Of a DNA stretch of 64,000 nt, positions 11,019 through 21,299 are shown piece by piece; position 1 is the stretch's first letter, and each line of letters starts with the position of its first letter. The position numbers were made by a program, and so were the translations under genes. The notes below the pieces were generated by a model. That model was not told the DNA's origin. It saw only the letters and a list, made by a program, of their open reading frames with translations, and ran no database searches. Origin of the DNA: Cyanobium sp. PLM2.Bin73 (GTDB lineage Bacteria > Cyanobacteriota > Cyanobacteriia > PCC-6307 > Cyanobiaceae); contig REEV01000098.1 of the NCBI GenBank assembly GCA_007694915.1, positions 1 through 64,000 of the forward strand, in the 5' to 3' direction.

Positions 11019-11668
11019 CGGCGGGCGGCTCCGGAGCCCACCACTTCCGCGTTGAGTTCGTTGAAACTCACGGTGCTGCCGCTGCCGCGGAAGGCTTCGG
11101 GCAGCTCGATGCCCGTGGCCTCACTCACCGCCCCGTTGATGGCGTCGAGCTCCACCTGGCCCTCGGCATCGAGCAACACCCGCCCGTCGCCGGCCAGCAC
11201 CACCACCTGGGGCGTGTAGCCGCGCCAGTAGTGGGCCGGATCACCGGGGCCGTCGTCGGGGCGGTTCTGGAGCGGATCGGTCACCAGCGGGATCAGGTCC
11301 ACGCTGTTGCCCCACAGGCGTTGCAGCTCCGACACCACCGGTGCGAAGCGCTTGCTTGCCGCGTCGTCGTCGAGGTAATACACCACCACCGCCGTTCGGC
11401 CCTGGGCCAGGGCCTGGGCCAGGGTGCTGCGGGGCGGCACCAGGGAGCCGTTGCCGGCGTAGAGGGCGTAGATGTTGCCGTCGTAGGTGTCGTTGCTGAG
11501 GGCGGCCCGGGCCGGCGGCGCCGCCACCAGGGGCAGCACCAGCAGCAGCAGGGCCAGGCCCAGCCGCGCGAGCCGTGCGGCCAGGGGGCTCGCAACGCCC
11601 CGCCTGCGACGCTGACTGGTGCTGTTGTGCCGCTCGCTGCTCACCCGTCTCGCCCGTGGTGGCGCCAT
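11015..11668 (-). CDS. Thioredoxin-fold secreted/membrane protein, likely thylakoid membrane photosystem I accumulation factor-like
   Basis: Signal peptide; [51 protein letters not shown]; 4 bp overlap with fumC. Confidence 0.65.
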
Positions 11669-11683
11669 TGTGGCTGGCGGCGT

Positions 11684-13357
11684 TCAGGGGCGGTGCAGGC
11701 TGCGGCCCATCCCCTGCAGGATGCCGCGGCCCACCAGGCCGATCGCCCGCCCCACCACCTGGGTGAGCAGCACCACCACCAGATCGCCGATCCCCTTGAG
11801 CAGGGCACGCAGCTGGGGGGCGACGGCATCGCGGGTTTCCAGCGCCAGCGTCACCAGCTGCTGCAGCCCGGCCAGCCGCCGCAGCTCCCCGTCCCGCGGC
11901 TCCAGCAGCTGCACGCTGGCGATGCCGGTGCCCTCCACGCAGAGCAGCTGGCGGCGGCTCTCGTAGAGCGCGATCGGTCGCTCCACCCAGCTCAGCCAGC
12001 GCTGCTGGGCATTGAGCTGGTTGCGCAGCCGCTCCAGGTTGCGGGTGGAGAGCAGCTCGGGGCGCAGCAGGTAGCGGCGCAGTTCCGGCCAGGAGCCGCA
12101 GCAGGCGAGCACATCGGCCGCCAGCAGCTCGGCGCTGCGCAGCAGCCAGTTGGCCACCAGGCGCTCCAGGTGCAGCACGGCCCGAGGGTCATCCACCGGC
12201 AGCAGCTGGCCGTCCACCAGCAGCGGCCGGGCCAGCACCAGGGCGGCGAGCATCGGCTGGGCATCCGGCAGTTCCGGGTCGTCGGCCTGCAGGTCGCTGC
12301 CGCTCACCAGGGTGGCCGCCACGGGGCGCAGATCGCCCGCCTGGGGCAGCTGCACGTAGGGGCTGGCCATCTGCCGCAGCGCCTGCTCGCGCAGCTCGGG
12401 CTGCAGGGCGTTCCAACGGGCCATCAGTTCGGCGACGGCACTGCCTTCCGAGGCGCTGGCTGCCGCCGGGCCACGACCGGCCATTTCGCTGGCCAACTGC
12501 CGCCGCAGGCGGTCGAGCTGCTGCACCAGGGCCATCAGCAGGTCGCCGCGGCGGTCGTGGTTGAGGCCATCGATCGCCAGCAGCTGGCCCGTGCGGTTGG
12601 CCAGGCCGGTGCTGATCGCGCTGTTGAGCCGCTGCTGCACCGCCACCCAGATGCCGGCGGCATCGCGCTCCCGCAGGGTGAGGCTGCCCGCCGGCCCGGG
12701 CAGCCCTTCGCCTGCGCTGGGCAGGGGCGTGGCCGCTGGAGCCGGGTCGCTCCAGGCCATGCTCACCGGACCCCACAGCCACAGCAGCAGGCGCCGGGCC
12801 CAGGCCAGTTCCCGCAGCCGCCCCTCCAGCATCAGCCGGGCCAGGGGATGGATGGAGGGGCGGGCCAGCAGCAGTTGGCAGCCGGCGGTGGCCATGGCGA
12901 TCTGATCCAGGCCGCTCAGCAGCAGGGCCTGGCCCAGGCCGCTGGCGCCGGGTGGGTCGTTGGTGCCAGCTGCTGCCGGCCCGGTGGCGGGCTGCAGGTC
13001 GAGCACCCGGCCGCCGCTGCGCAGGGTGGCGATCGCCTCCAGCAGCCGCTCCGGGCTGGGGTCCTCCAGCAGCCCCTGGCAGGGCAGTTCGAGCAGCGTC
13101 TCTCTGCCCAGCCCATGGCCGCCTCCCAGCAGCACCAGCAGCGGGGCCGGCTGCCAGCGCTCGCGCAGCAGGGTGGCCTCCCGGCGCAGGCTGGCGGCCG
13201 TGGTGCCGGTGGACGGTCGCCACAGCACCAGGCCCGGGGCGCCGGCGAGGCTGGCGGGGCCGACCGCCACCGTCAGGTCGGGGAGTTCGTCGCCGAGGAA
13301 ACGCTTCAGCCCGGCGGCGAGCAGGGGTTCAGCGATCAGCAGCAGCTGGGTGCTCAC
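11684..13357 (-). CDS. DUF3685 domain-containing protein
   Basis: 557 aa cyanobacterial protein pattern: N-terminal receiver-like region, then NAWLSWVERPIALYESRRQLLCVE-type C-terminus. Confidence 0.65.
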   Translation of the reverse strand: MSTQLLLIAEPLLAAGLKRFLGDELPDLTVAVGPASLAGAPGLVLWRPSTGTTAASLRREATLLRERWQPAPLLVLLGGGHGLGRETLLELPCQGLLEDPSPERLLEAIATLRSGGRVLDLQPATGPAAAGTNDPPGASGLGQALLLSGLDQIAMATAGCQLLLARPSIHPLARLMLEGRLRELAWARRLLLWLWGPVSMAWSDPAPAATPLPSAGEGLPGPAGSLTLRERDAAGIWVAVQQRLNSAISTGLANRTGQLLAIDGLNHDRRGDLLMALVQQLDRLRRQLASEMAGRGPAAASASEGSAVAELMARWNALQPELREQALRQMASPYVQLPQAGDLRPVAATLVSGSDLQADDPELPDAQPMLAALVLARPLLVDGQLLPVDDPRAVLHLERLVANWLLRSAELLAADVLACCGSWPELRRYLLRPELLSTRNLERLRNQLNAQQRWLSWVERPIALYESRRQLLCVEGTGIASVQLLEPRDGELRRLAGLQQLVTLALETRDAVAPQLRALLKGIGDLVVVLLTQVVGRAIGLVGRGILQGMGRSLHRP

Positions 13358-13435
13358 GCCGCGAAACCAGGCATCCGCCCACGGTAACGGTCACGGCAAG
13401 GGGCCCCAGGCCTGGGTCACCGGGCGGCTGGGGGC

Positions 13436-13918
13436 TCAGGGCCGCGGCCGCCCGGTGAGGTGGAGGGTGTAGCTCTCGATGCAGTAGCCGGTGTGCCGCT
13501 CGATCTGCTCGAGCAGCTCGGGCGGCAGCTCCACATCCAGGTCGCGGATGTCGCCGGTTTCAGCGCAGGTGAGGTGGCTGTGGGGATCGCTGCGGTAGCC
13601 GTAGAGGCGCCCACTGGCCCGGTCGAGGCACTCGATCACACCCGCCGACTGCAGAGCCTCCAGGTTCTGGTACACGGAGGTGTGGCCGATGTTGCGGCCC
13701 AGGTTGTTGAGCTTCTCGAAGATGTCGCGGGCGCTGAGGTGGCTTTTCTCGCTCCAGAGCAGATCGAGCACCATGCGGCGCTGGCGGCTGAGGCGCATGC
13801 CCAGGTCGCGACAGCGGCGGTAGACGTCGTCCACCCCGGTGCAGGAGCTGCCAGTTGGCTGGGTGCCGGTGCAGGGGGTGCTGCCGGCGGTCCCAGAGGT
13901 GGTTGGGGCGGCAGTCAC
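13436..13918 (-). CDS. Fur family transcriptional regulator (PerR/Fur-like)
   Basis: RLSRQRRMVLDLLWSEKSHLSARDIFEKLNNLGRNIGHTSVYQNLEALQSAGVIE winged helix and HSHLTCAETGDIRDLD. Confidence 0.88.
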   Translation of the reverse strand: MTAAPTTSGTAGSTPCTGTQPTGSSCTGVDDVYRRCRDLGMRLSRQRRMVLDLLWSEKSHLSARDIFEKLNNLGRNIGHTSVYQNLEALQSAGVIECLDRASGRLYGYRSDPHSHLTCAETGDIRDLDVELPPELLEQIERHTGYCIESYTLHLTGRPRP

Positions 13919-14005
13919 GGGTGGCAGCGGCGCTTGACAGCGGGTGGAAACCTTGTCCAGTTATAGGCCAACCCACAATCACTCCGCCTTGGCTGCACGC
14001 CGGCC

Positions 14006-14779
14006 TCAGGCGATGCCGGCGCTGCCCGGCGGTTCGAACACGTCCTGCAGCCGCCCGTCGTCGATCGCCTGCAACGCTTCGGCCAGGTTGACGCGGCCGT
14101 CGTAGAGCGCCCGGCCCACGATCACCCCCTCCACCCCCAGGGGCTCGAGGGCCAGCAGGGAGAGCAGGTGCTCGAGGCTGCCGATGCCGCCCGAGGCGAT
14201 CACCGGCACGGCGCTGGCCTCGGCCATGGCCCGCAGGGCCGTCAGGTTGGGGCCCGCCAGGGTGCCGTCGGTGGCGATGTCGGTGCTGACGATCGCGGCG
14301 ATGCCGCTGCCGCTGAAGCGCCGGGCCAGGGCGGTGGCCTCGGTGCCGCTCTCCTCGATCCAGCCGCGGGTGGCCACCTTGCCGTTGCGGGCATCGATGC
14401 CCACCACGATCCGGCCGGGATGGCGGGCCGCCAGCCACTCCACCAGCTCCGGCTGCTCCAGGGCCACCGTGCCCAGGATCACCCGCTCGAGCCCGCAGGC
14501 CAGCAGCTCCTCGGCCCGCTCGGCGCTGCGCACCCCGCCACCGAGCTGCACCGGAATGTCCAGGGCGGCGGTGATCGCCTTCACCGCGCTGTCATTCACG
14601 GGCAGGCCGCTGCGGGCGCCGTCCAGATCCACCAGGTGCAGGCAGCGCGCCCCCTGCCGCTGCCAGCTGAGGGCCTGGGCCACCGGCTCGTCCGAGAAGC
14701 GGGTCACCTGGTCGTAGTCGCCCTGGTGCAGGCGCACGCAGTGGCCGTCGAGCAGGTCGATGGCGGGGATGAGTTGCAT
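14006..14779 (-). CDS. hisA: 1-(5-phosphoribosyl)-5-[(5-phosphoribosylamino)methylideneamino]imidazole-4-carboxamide isomerase
   Basis: MQLIPAIDLLDGHCVRLHQGDY, VQLGGGVRS, VIASGGIGS. Confidence 0.95.
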   Translation of the reverse strand: MQLIPAIDLLDGHCVRLHQGDYDQVTRFSDEPVAQALSWQRQGARCLHLVDLDGARSGLPVNDSAVKAITAALDIPVQLGGGVRSAERAEELLACGLERVILGTVALEQPELVEWLAARHPGRIVVGIDARNGKVATRGWIEESGTEATALARRFSGSGIAAIVSTDIATDGTLAGPNLTALRAMAEASAVPVIASGGIGSLEHLLSLLALEPLGVEGVIVGRALYDGRVNLAEALQAIDDGRLQDVFEPPGSAGIA

Positions 14780-14835
14780 CGCGGGCTGGCGCTGAAGGCT
14801 GTGCCGGCCATCCTGAAGCTCCGTGCCCGCTGCCC

Positions 14836-15729
14836 TTGGCCTTCCTGCTGGAGCTGGTGCCGGCCCTGGCCGCCGGCCTGCTGCTGGCCCGACGCCATCC
14901 CCGGCTGGCCGGCCGGCTGGCGGTGCCGTTGATGCAGTGGGGGGTGCCGCTGAGCATCACGGCGCTGCTGTTGCGTGCCGGCCTGCACTGGCGCTACGGC
15001 GAGGTGCTGCTGCTCGCGCTGGTGGCGGTGCTCGGTGGACTGCTGCTGCTGGCCCTGGTGCCGGCGCTGCGAGCGGGCTTCCGCACCCCGCCCCAGCGCC
15101 TCGGGGCCGTGGTGGGCAACACCGCCTACTTCGGCATTCCCGCCGCCCTGGCGCTGCTGCCCAGCGGCGCCGTGGGCTACAGCATCAGCTACGACCTGGC
15201 CGCCACCCTGCTCACCTGGTGCATCGGCCCGGCCCTGATCGGCGGGGCACCGCTGCGACCGGTGCTGCTGTTGCGAGCGATGGCGGCCAGCCCGGCGACC
15301 AGGGGGCTGCTGGGGGCGCTGCTGCTGCACTGGACCCCCTGGCAGGAGGCCCTGGCAGCGGTCCTCTGGTGGCCGGCGCGGCTGGTGATCTGGCTGGCCC
15401 TGGTGGTGGTGGGCCTGCGCCTGGCACCGGCCCTGGGGGCCCGGCTGCCGCTGGGGTTGCTGCCGGCCCTGCTGGTGAAGCTGCTGCTGTTTCCCCTGCT
15501 GCTGCTGGCCGCGGTGGAGCTGCTGGGCATGGCAGAGCCGGCCCGCTCGGCGGTGGTGCTGCAGGCGGCGGCGCCCACGGCCGTGGCGGTGCTGCTGCTC
15601 TCGGAGGGGGCCACTGCCGATGGGCAGGCCAGTGAACAGGTGCTGGAGGCGGCGGCACTGGTGCTGTGGAGCACCCTGCTGGCCCTGGTCACCGTGCCCC
15701 TGTGGGCCTGGGTGCTCACTGGAGCCTGA
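14836..15729 (+). CDS. AEC family (auxin efflux carrier-like) transporter
   Basis: About 297 aa polytopic protein, GNTAYFGIPAALALL motif. Confidence 0.7.
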   Translation: MAFLLELVPALAAGLLLARRHPRLAGRLAVPLMQWGVPLSITALLLRAGLHWRYGEVLLLALVAVLGGLLLLALVPALRAGFRTPPQRLGAVVGNTAYFGIPAALALLPSGAVGYSISYDLAATLLTWCIGPALIGGAPLRPVLLLRAMAASPATRGLLGALLLHWTPWQEALAAVLWWPARLVIWLALVVVGLRLAPALGARLPLGLLPALLVKLLLFPLLLLAAVELLGMAEPARSAVVLQAAAPTAVAVLLLSEGATADGQASEQVLEAAALVLWSTLLALVTVPLWAWVLTGA

Positions 15730-15783
15730 GTCCGCGGGGCTTGAATGGCGCCCAGTTCACAGGGGCCCGGGGCCCGCCGGCGC

Positions 15784-16701
15784 ATGAAGATCCTGGTGAT
15801 GGGTGGCACCCGCTTCGTGGGCCGGCCCCTGGTGGAACTGCTGCAGGCGGCCGGTCACGAGCTCACCCTGTTCACCCGCGGGCGCAACCCCGTGCCGGCG
15901 GACGTGGAGCACCTGGTGGGCGATCGCAGCAGCACTGAGGGCCTGGAGCCGCTGCGGGGCCGGGCCTTCGAGGTGATCGTGGACAGCTCCGGCCGCAGCC
16001 TCGCCGACACCCAGGCGGTGATCGAGCGCACCGGAGCACCGGAGCACCGGTTGGTGTATGTGAGTTCCGCCGGGGTGTACGCCGACAGCGAGCTCTGGCC
16101 CCTGGACGAGAACAGCCCCACCGATCCGGCCAGCCGCCATGCCGGCAAGGCCGAAACAGAGGACTGGCTGCGCCGCCAGGGCATCGCCTTCACCAGCTTC
16201 CGGCCCACCTACATCGTGGGTCCGGGCAACTACAACCCGGTGGAGAGCTGGTTCTTCGATCGGATCGTGCACGGCCAGCCGGTGCCCCTGCCCGGCGATG
16301 GCAGCACCATCACCCAGCTGGGCCACGTCCGCGATCTGGCCACCGCCATGGCCCGCTGCATCGAGGTGGATGCCGCCGCCAACCGCATCTACAACTGCAG
16401 CGGCCGCCAGGGCATCACCTTCCGCGGCCTGGTGGCCGCCGCCGCCCGCGCCGCCGGCGTGGATCCGGCGGCGGTGGAGATCCGCAGCTTCGATCCCTCC
16501 GGCCTCGACAAGAAGGCCCGCAAGGCCTTCCCCCTGCGGATGGCCCATTTCCTCACCGACATCACCCGCGTGCGCCGGGAACTGGCCTGGGAGCCGGCCT
16601 TCGACGTGGAGGCCACCCTGGCCGACAGCTACGCCAACGACTACGCCCAGCGGCCGCCCACCACCCCCGATTTCAGTGGCGATGGGGCCCTGATCGGCTA
16701 A
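15784..16701 (+). CDS. NAD-dependent epimerase/dehydratase family protein, CSP41-like
   Basis: MKILVMGGTRFVGRPLVELL Rossmann motif; FRPTYIVGPGNYNPVESWFFDRI as in chloroplast stem-loop binding protein homologues. Confidence 0.85.
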   Translation: MKILVMGGTRFVGRPLVELLQAAGHELTLFTRGRNPVPADVEHLVGDRSSTEGLEPLRGRAFEVIVDSSGRSLADTQAVIERTGAPEHRLVYVSSAGVYADSELWPLDENSPTDPASRHAGKAETEDWLRRQGIAFTSFRPTYIVGPGNYNPVESWFFDRIVHGQPVPLPGDGSTITQLGHVRDLATAMARCIEVDAAANRIYNCSGRQGITFRGLVAAAARAAGVDPAAVEIRSFDPSGLDKKARKAFPLRMAHFLTDITRVRRELAWEPAFDVEATLADSYANDYAQRPPTTPDFSGDGALIG

Positions 16702-18137
16702 CCCGCCGCGCAGCAACCTCCCAAGCCGTTCAGTGTCTGCACCTGCTCGGCCGCTGCCAGGCCGGCCTCGATCGCCCCCTCGAAGTAGCCCGGCCAGCGG
16801 CTGGCCGCTTCGGTGCCGGCCCACACCACCCGCTGGTGGGGCTGCTGCCAGATCCGGCCGTAGCTGGTCCAGGCGCCGGGGGTGAGGAAGCTGGTGAAGG
16901 CCCCGCCGCTCCAGGGCTCCCCGTTCCAGTTGTGCAGCACCAGCTCGAGGGGCTCGGCGGCTGCGGGTCCCCACCAGGCCTGCAGATCGGCCAGCACCGC
17001 CTGGCGCCGCTGGCGCTCCGGCAGCCCCTGCCAGCGCACAGCCCGCTCGCCGGCGATGAAGCCGGCCAGCATCCCCGGTCCCCCTGGCGGCGAGCTGTCC
17101 ACGGTGAGCTCCAGGGTGGGCAGGTTGCCGATGCCCAGGCCGTTGAGCCCCCGCTCTCGCCAGAACGGGCGCGGGTAGAGGGCCAGCACCTTCACCATCG
17201 AGCCCATCGGCGAGCGCTGCAGCAGGCCGCTCCACTGCGGCGGCAGGGCAGGGTCGTAGTGGATCGCCTGGCGCAGCGGCGGCGGGATAGCCACCACCGC
17301 TGTCCCCGCTTCGATCACGCTGCCGTCGGCGCAGCCCACCGCCACCCTGCCGTTCACCTGACGGATCGACACCACGGGGGCGGCCAGCTGGATCAGCCCC
17401 GCCAGCTCGGCGGCCAGCCGCTCGGCCACCTGGGCAACGCCCCCCTCCACCAGCCAGGCCTCCGGCGTCTCGTGCTGGGGCGCCACGGCCTGGGTCCAGG
17501 CCAGGTGCAGGATCGAGCTCTCATGGGATTCGAAGCCACCGGAGCCGCCCATGCGGGTGAGCCAGGCCAGCGGATAGCCCGCCAGCTCGCCGGCTCCCTG
17601 GCGCTCCAGCCACTGGGCCACGCTGGTGCGGTCGAGGTCCTCGGCGCCGGGTGTGGCCCAGGGGGCCTGGGGCGGCACCTGCGCCACCAGCTGCTGGAAG
17701 CGGTCCTGCACCGCCAGGGCCGCGTCCAGCTCGGCCGGCGGCAGACCCAGCTCAGCTGGCCGGAAGAACAGCAGGCTGGCGGCGAAGTCGTGCTCCACGC
17801 CAGCGCGGTGCGGCACGCCGTTCCAGAGGAACACGCCGTCGCCGTCATAGAAGGTGGGGTAGCGGCGCAGGCCGAACTCCTCCAGCAGCGCCAGCAGCCG
17901 GTGGTGGCTGGCGCCTACCCACTGGCCGCCCAGATCAACCGGGATGCCGGCGGCAGTGGCCCGGCGATGCATCCGCCCCCCCAGGCGTTCGCGGGCCTCC
18001 AGCAGCCCCACCCGCAGGCCCGCGCGGCGCAGCGTCCGGGCACAGATCAGGCCGGACAGCCCGGCTCCCACCACCACGGCGTCCAGCACCCCTGCTGCCA
18101 GGGTGGTGCCGTTCCGGGTCGTGGTGGACATCGGCAT
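16698..18137 (-). CDS. Flavin monoamine oxidase family protein
   Basis: VVVGAGLSGLICARTLRRAGLRVGLLEARERLGGRMHR dinucleotide-binding motif; C-terminal VVWAGTEAASRWPGYFEGAIEAGLAAA. Confidence 0.9.
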   Translation of the reverse strand: MPMSTTTRNGTTLAAGVLDAVVVGAGLSGLICARTLRRAGLRVGLLEARERLGGRMHRRATAAGIPVDLGGQWVGASHHRLLALLEEFGLRRYPTFYDGDGVFLWNGVPHRAGVEHDFAASLLFFRPAELGLPPAELDAALAVQDRFQQLVAQVPPQAPWATPGAEDLDRTSVAQWLERQGAGELAGYPLAWLTRMGGSGGFESHESSILHLAWTQAVAPQHETPEAWLVEGGVAQVAERLAAELAGLIQLAAPVVSIRQVNGRVAVGCADGSVIEAGTAVVAIPPPLRQAIHYDPALPPQWSGLLQRSPMGSMVKVLALYPRPFWRERGLNGLGIGNLPTLELTVDSSPPGGPGMLAGFIAGERAVRWQGLPERQRRQAVLADLQAWWGPAAAEPLELVLHNWNGEPWSGGAFTSFLTPGAWTSYGRIWQQPHQRVVWAGTEAASRWPGYFEGAIEAGLAAAEQVQTLNGLGGCCAAG

Positions 18138-18185
18138 CTGGTGGGGATTGCTAAAGAACGGCGCCTCTCCGCGGCGACCTTGTTA

Positions 18186-19235
18186 TTGGAGTCTGTCTCG
18201 TCCACCACTGCTGGCCACGGGGCTGCCGGCACCGGTGCTGCCGGCGTGGTTGCCCTCCAGAACCTGAGCCGCCGCTACGGCGATCACGTGGCTCTGGAGA
18301 ACCTCAATCTCACGGTGGGTGCTGGCGAGTTCTTCTCCCTGCTCGGCCCCTCCGGCTGTGGTAAGACCACCACCCTGCGTCTGATCGCCGGTTTCGACCG
18401 CCCGGATCGGGGCCGGGTGCTGCTGCAGGGCCGTGATCTCACTGGGGCGCCGCCACACCAGCGGCCGGTGAACCTCGTGTTTCAGAACTACGCCCTGTTC
18501 CCCCATCTCAGCGTGTGGGACAACGTGGCCTTCGGGCCCCGCTCCCTGCGGCTGCCGGAGGCCGAAATCCGCCGACGGGTGGGGGAGGTGCTGGAGGTGG
18601 TGCGGCTGGCGGACCTGGCCCGCCGCCGCCCCCACCAGCTCTCGGGCGGCCAGCAGCAGCGGGTGGCCCTGGCGCGGGCGCTGGTGAATGCCCCGGCCGC
18701 CCTGCTGCTCGATGAGCCGTTGGCGGCTCTCGATCCCGATCTCCGCCGCACGATGCGCGCCGAGCTTCAGCGCATCCAGCGCCAGGTGGGCATCACCTTT
18801 GTGCTGGTGACCCACGATCGCGAGGAGGCCCTCAGCCTCAGCGACCGGCTGGCCGTGCTCCACGAGGGCCGGCTGGAGCAGGTGGGCACGCCACGGCAGC
18901 TCTACGACTCCCCCCGCAGCGCCGTGGTGGCCACCTTCCTGGGGGCCGCCAATCTGTTCAGAGAGGGTGCCGGCTCCGGGGTGCGGTTGCTGCGACCGGA
19001 GCGTCTGCGCCTGCGCTCCAGCGCCCCGGCCGAGGGGGAGCAGGGGATGCGGGCCCGGGTGCGGGAGCTGGTGTTCCAGGGCGCCACGGTGGAGGTGCGT
19101 CTGCGCACGGATCGGAACCAGGCGCTGGTGGCCATCGACACCGCAGCGGATGTGCCCAACAATCTGCGGGTCGGCTCCGAGCTCTGGTGCTGCTGGAATC
19201 CTGCCGACAGCCACCTGCTGGAGGAGCCGGCATGA
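18186..19235 (+). CDS. potA: Spermidine/putrescine-type ABC transporter ATP-binding protein
   Basis: GPSGCGKTTTLRLIAGF, LSGGQQQRVALARAL, LLLDEPLAALD; start uncertain (TTG near 18186), the long upstream ORF is a shadow of the oxidase. Confidence 0.88.
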   Translation: MESVSSTTAGHGAAGTGAAGVVALQNLSRRYGDHVALENLNLTVGAGEFFSLLGPSGCGKTTTLRLIAGFDRPDRGRVLLQGRDLTGAPPHQRPVNLVFQNYALFPHLSVWDNVAFGPRSLRLPEAEIRRRVGEVLEVVRLADLARRRPHQLSGGQQQRVALARALVNAPAALLLDEPLAALDPDLRRTMRAELQRIQRQVGITFVLVTHDREEALSLSDRLAVLHEGRLEQVGTPRQLYDSPRSAVVATFLGAANLFREGAGSGVRLLRPERLRLRSSAPAEGEQGMRARVRELVFQGATVEVRLRTDRNQALVAIDTAADVPNNLRVGSELWCCWNPADSHLLEEPA

Positions 19236-20413
19236 TCAGTCCCATCCATGGATCAAGCCCCCGGATCAGCCCTCGGGGCCGGCGGCGCTTCCTGCGCCAG
19301 CTGGGCCTGGCCGCCGCAGGCACCCTGGTGACCCCACCGCTGCTGCAGAGCTGCCGTGGTGGGGGCGGTGGAGCTGACGCCCCAGGCGCTGGCGGCGAGC
19401 TGGTGATCTCCACGTTCCCGCTCTATATCGACGGGGATGAGCCGGGCGCACCGGGCAGTGTGGCCCGCTTCCGCGCCGACACCGGCATCCAGGTGCGCTA
19501 TCTGGAGGACATCAACGACATGCGCCAGTTCTTCGCGCGCATTCAGCCGGACCTGGCCGCCGGCCGGCCCATCAGCCAGGACCTGCTCGTGCTCACGTCG
19601 TGGTTGGCGGAGCGGCTGATCGGCCTGGGCTGGCTGGATCCACTGCCCCTTGCCGAGGTGCCCAACGCCCGCAACCTGATTCCTTCCCTGCGCGATCCCT
19701 CCTGGGATCCCCAGGGGCGCTACAGCCTGCCCTGGCAGTCCGGCATCGCCGGCATCGCTTACAACATCAAGGCCACTGGCCGCGAGCTCACCGGTGTCGA
19801 CGATCTGTTCGATCCGGCCCTCAAGGGCCGGGTGTCGGCCCTGCTGGAGATGCGCGACACGATGGGGTTGTTGATGCTGGGGGACGGCAAGGACATCAGC
19901 CAGCCCAGCTGGGATGCGGCCCAGCCCTCCTTCGATCGGCTGGAGAAGGCCCGCCGTGACGGACAGATCCGCCGCTTCACTGGCAATGACTACCAGAACG
20001 ACCTGCTCGCGGGCAATCTGGCCGCCTGCATCGGCTGGTCGGGGGATGTGGCCCAGCTGTCGCTGGATGACCCCGACCTGCGCTTCCTGGTGCCCGAGAG
20101 CGGCGGCGTGCTCTGGGCCGATGTGATGCTGATGCCCAAGGGTGCCCGCCACCAGGAGGCGGTGGCCCGCTGGCTCAACTGGGTCTACGACCCGGTGGAG
20201 GCTGCCCGCATCGCCGCTGCCGTGCAGTACATCTCGCCGGTGGAGGGGGTGCAGGAGATCCTGGCCCAGGACCCCGCCACCGCTGAGCTGGCGCGCAGTC
20301 CGCTGATGTTCCCGGATGCCGGCATGCAGTCGCGCCTGAAGGTGTTCGGCCCCTTGAGCGAGACGGAGGAGGCCCGCTGGGAGGAGCGCTTTGCTCGCAT
20401 CACCGAAGGCTGA
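19232..20413 (+). CDS. potD: Spermidine/putrescine-type ABC transporter substrate-binding protein
   Basis: Tat-like RRRFLRQLGLAAAG plus lipobox LQSC; YSLPWQSGIAGIAYN; ATGA overlap with potA. Confidence 0.87.
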   Translation: MISPIHGSSPRISPRGRRRFLRQLGLAAAGTLVTPPLLQSCRGGGGGADAPGAGGELVISTFPLYIDGDEPGAPGSVARFRADTGIQVRYLEDINDMRQFFARIQPDLAAGRPISQDLLVLTSWLAERLIGLGWLDPLPLAEVPNARNLIPSLRDPSWDPQGRYSLPWQSGIAGIAYNIKATGRELTGVDDLFDPALKGRVSALLEMRDTMGLLMLGDGKDISQPSWDAAQPSFDRLEKARRDGQIRRFTGNDYQNDLLAGNLAACIGWSGDVAQLSLDDPDLRFLVPESGGVLWADVMLMPKGARHQEAVARWLNWVYDPVEAARIAAAVQYISPVEGVQEILAQDPATAELARSPLMFPDAGMQSRLKVFGPLSETEEARWEERFARITEG

Positions 20414-21299
20414 GGGTCACCGTCGGGCCCGTCGCTGGTGGCCGTGGGCGCTGCTTGCGCCGGGGCTGGTCTGGCTGATCGGCCTCTACCTGCTTCCCCT
20501 GCTGGCCCTGGTACCGCTGTCGCTCTCGGAGCCGGTGAGCCGCTTCGGCCTGGACACCGTGTTCCGCTGGCGCCTGGCCAACTACGGGGAGGTGCTGGGG
20601 GCCTATGGGCCGGTCCTGCTGCGCTCGTTCGGTTTCGCCCTGGTATCCACGGGCCTTGGGCTGCTGCTGGCCTACCCGCTGGCCTACGGGATCCGTTTCC
20701 GCGGCGGCCGTTGGCAACCCCTGCTGATCGGGCTGGTGGTTCTGCCCTCGCTCACCTCCTATCTGGTGCGGGCGATTGGCTGGACCAGCCTGCTGGGCGA
20801 CAACGGGCCGGTGCTGGGCCTGATCACAGCGCTGGGCCTCACCGACCTGGGCAACGGGCTGGGGCTGTTGCGCGATGGCCGTCTGCTGAACACCCCCACC
20901 GCTGTGGTGCTGGGACTGACCAGCAATCAGTTGCCCTTCCTGGTGCTGCCGCTGGTGGTGGCGATGCAGCGGATTGACCGGCGCCTGCTGGAGGCCGCCG
21001 CCGATCTGCATGCCGGTGGCCTGCGCCGCTTCCGGCTGGTGGTGTGGCCGCTGTCCCGCCCCGGGCTGGCCTCGGCCCTGCTGCTCAGTTTGATCCCGGC
21101 GGCTGGCGACGTGGTGAACCCCCTGTTTCTGGGGGGCCCGAACGAGCGAATGGTGGGCAACACGATCGAGAACCTGCTGCTGGTGCAGCTGCAGGCGCCC
21201 AGGGCGGCCGCCCTGGCCCTGGTGCTGATGGCGCTGATCAGCCTGGCGGTGGTACTGCAGCTGCGAACCGGTGGCCTCGACGACCTGGCCCTGCCATGA
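20391..21299 (+). CDS. potB: Polyamine-type ABC transporter permease
   Basis: About 300 aa permease, EAAADLHAGGLRRFRLVVWPLSRPG EAA loop. Confidence 0.85.
   Translation: MLASPKAEGHRRARRWWPWALLAPGLVWLIGLYLLPLLALVPLSLSEPVSRFGLDTVFRWRLANYGEVLGAYGPVLLRSFGFALVSTGLGLLLAYPLAYGIRFRGGRWQPLLIGLVVLPSLTSYLVRAIGWTSLLGDNGPVLGLITALGLTDLGNGLGLLRDGRLLNTPTAVVLGLTSNQLPFLVLPLVVAMQRIDRRLLEAAADLHAGGLRRFRLVVWPLSRPGLASALLLSLIPAAGDVVNPLFLGGPNERMVGNTIENLLLVQLQAPRAAALALVLMALISLAVVLQLRTGGLDDLALP

Noticed and set aside
14823-15635. Long overlapping ORFs in alternate frames (also 350-1483, 12189-13223, 11231-13387, 16836-18180, 28938-31067, 41595-43214 and similar)
   Set aside because: Shadow ORFs of GC-rich genes: low-complexity R/P/A/G/H/Q composition, no domain motifs, and they overlap well-supported CDSs.
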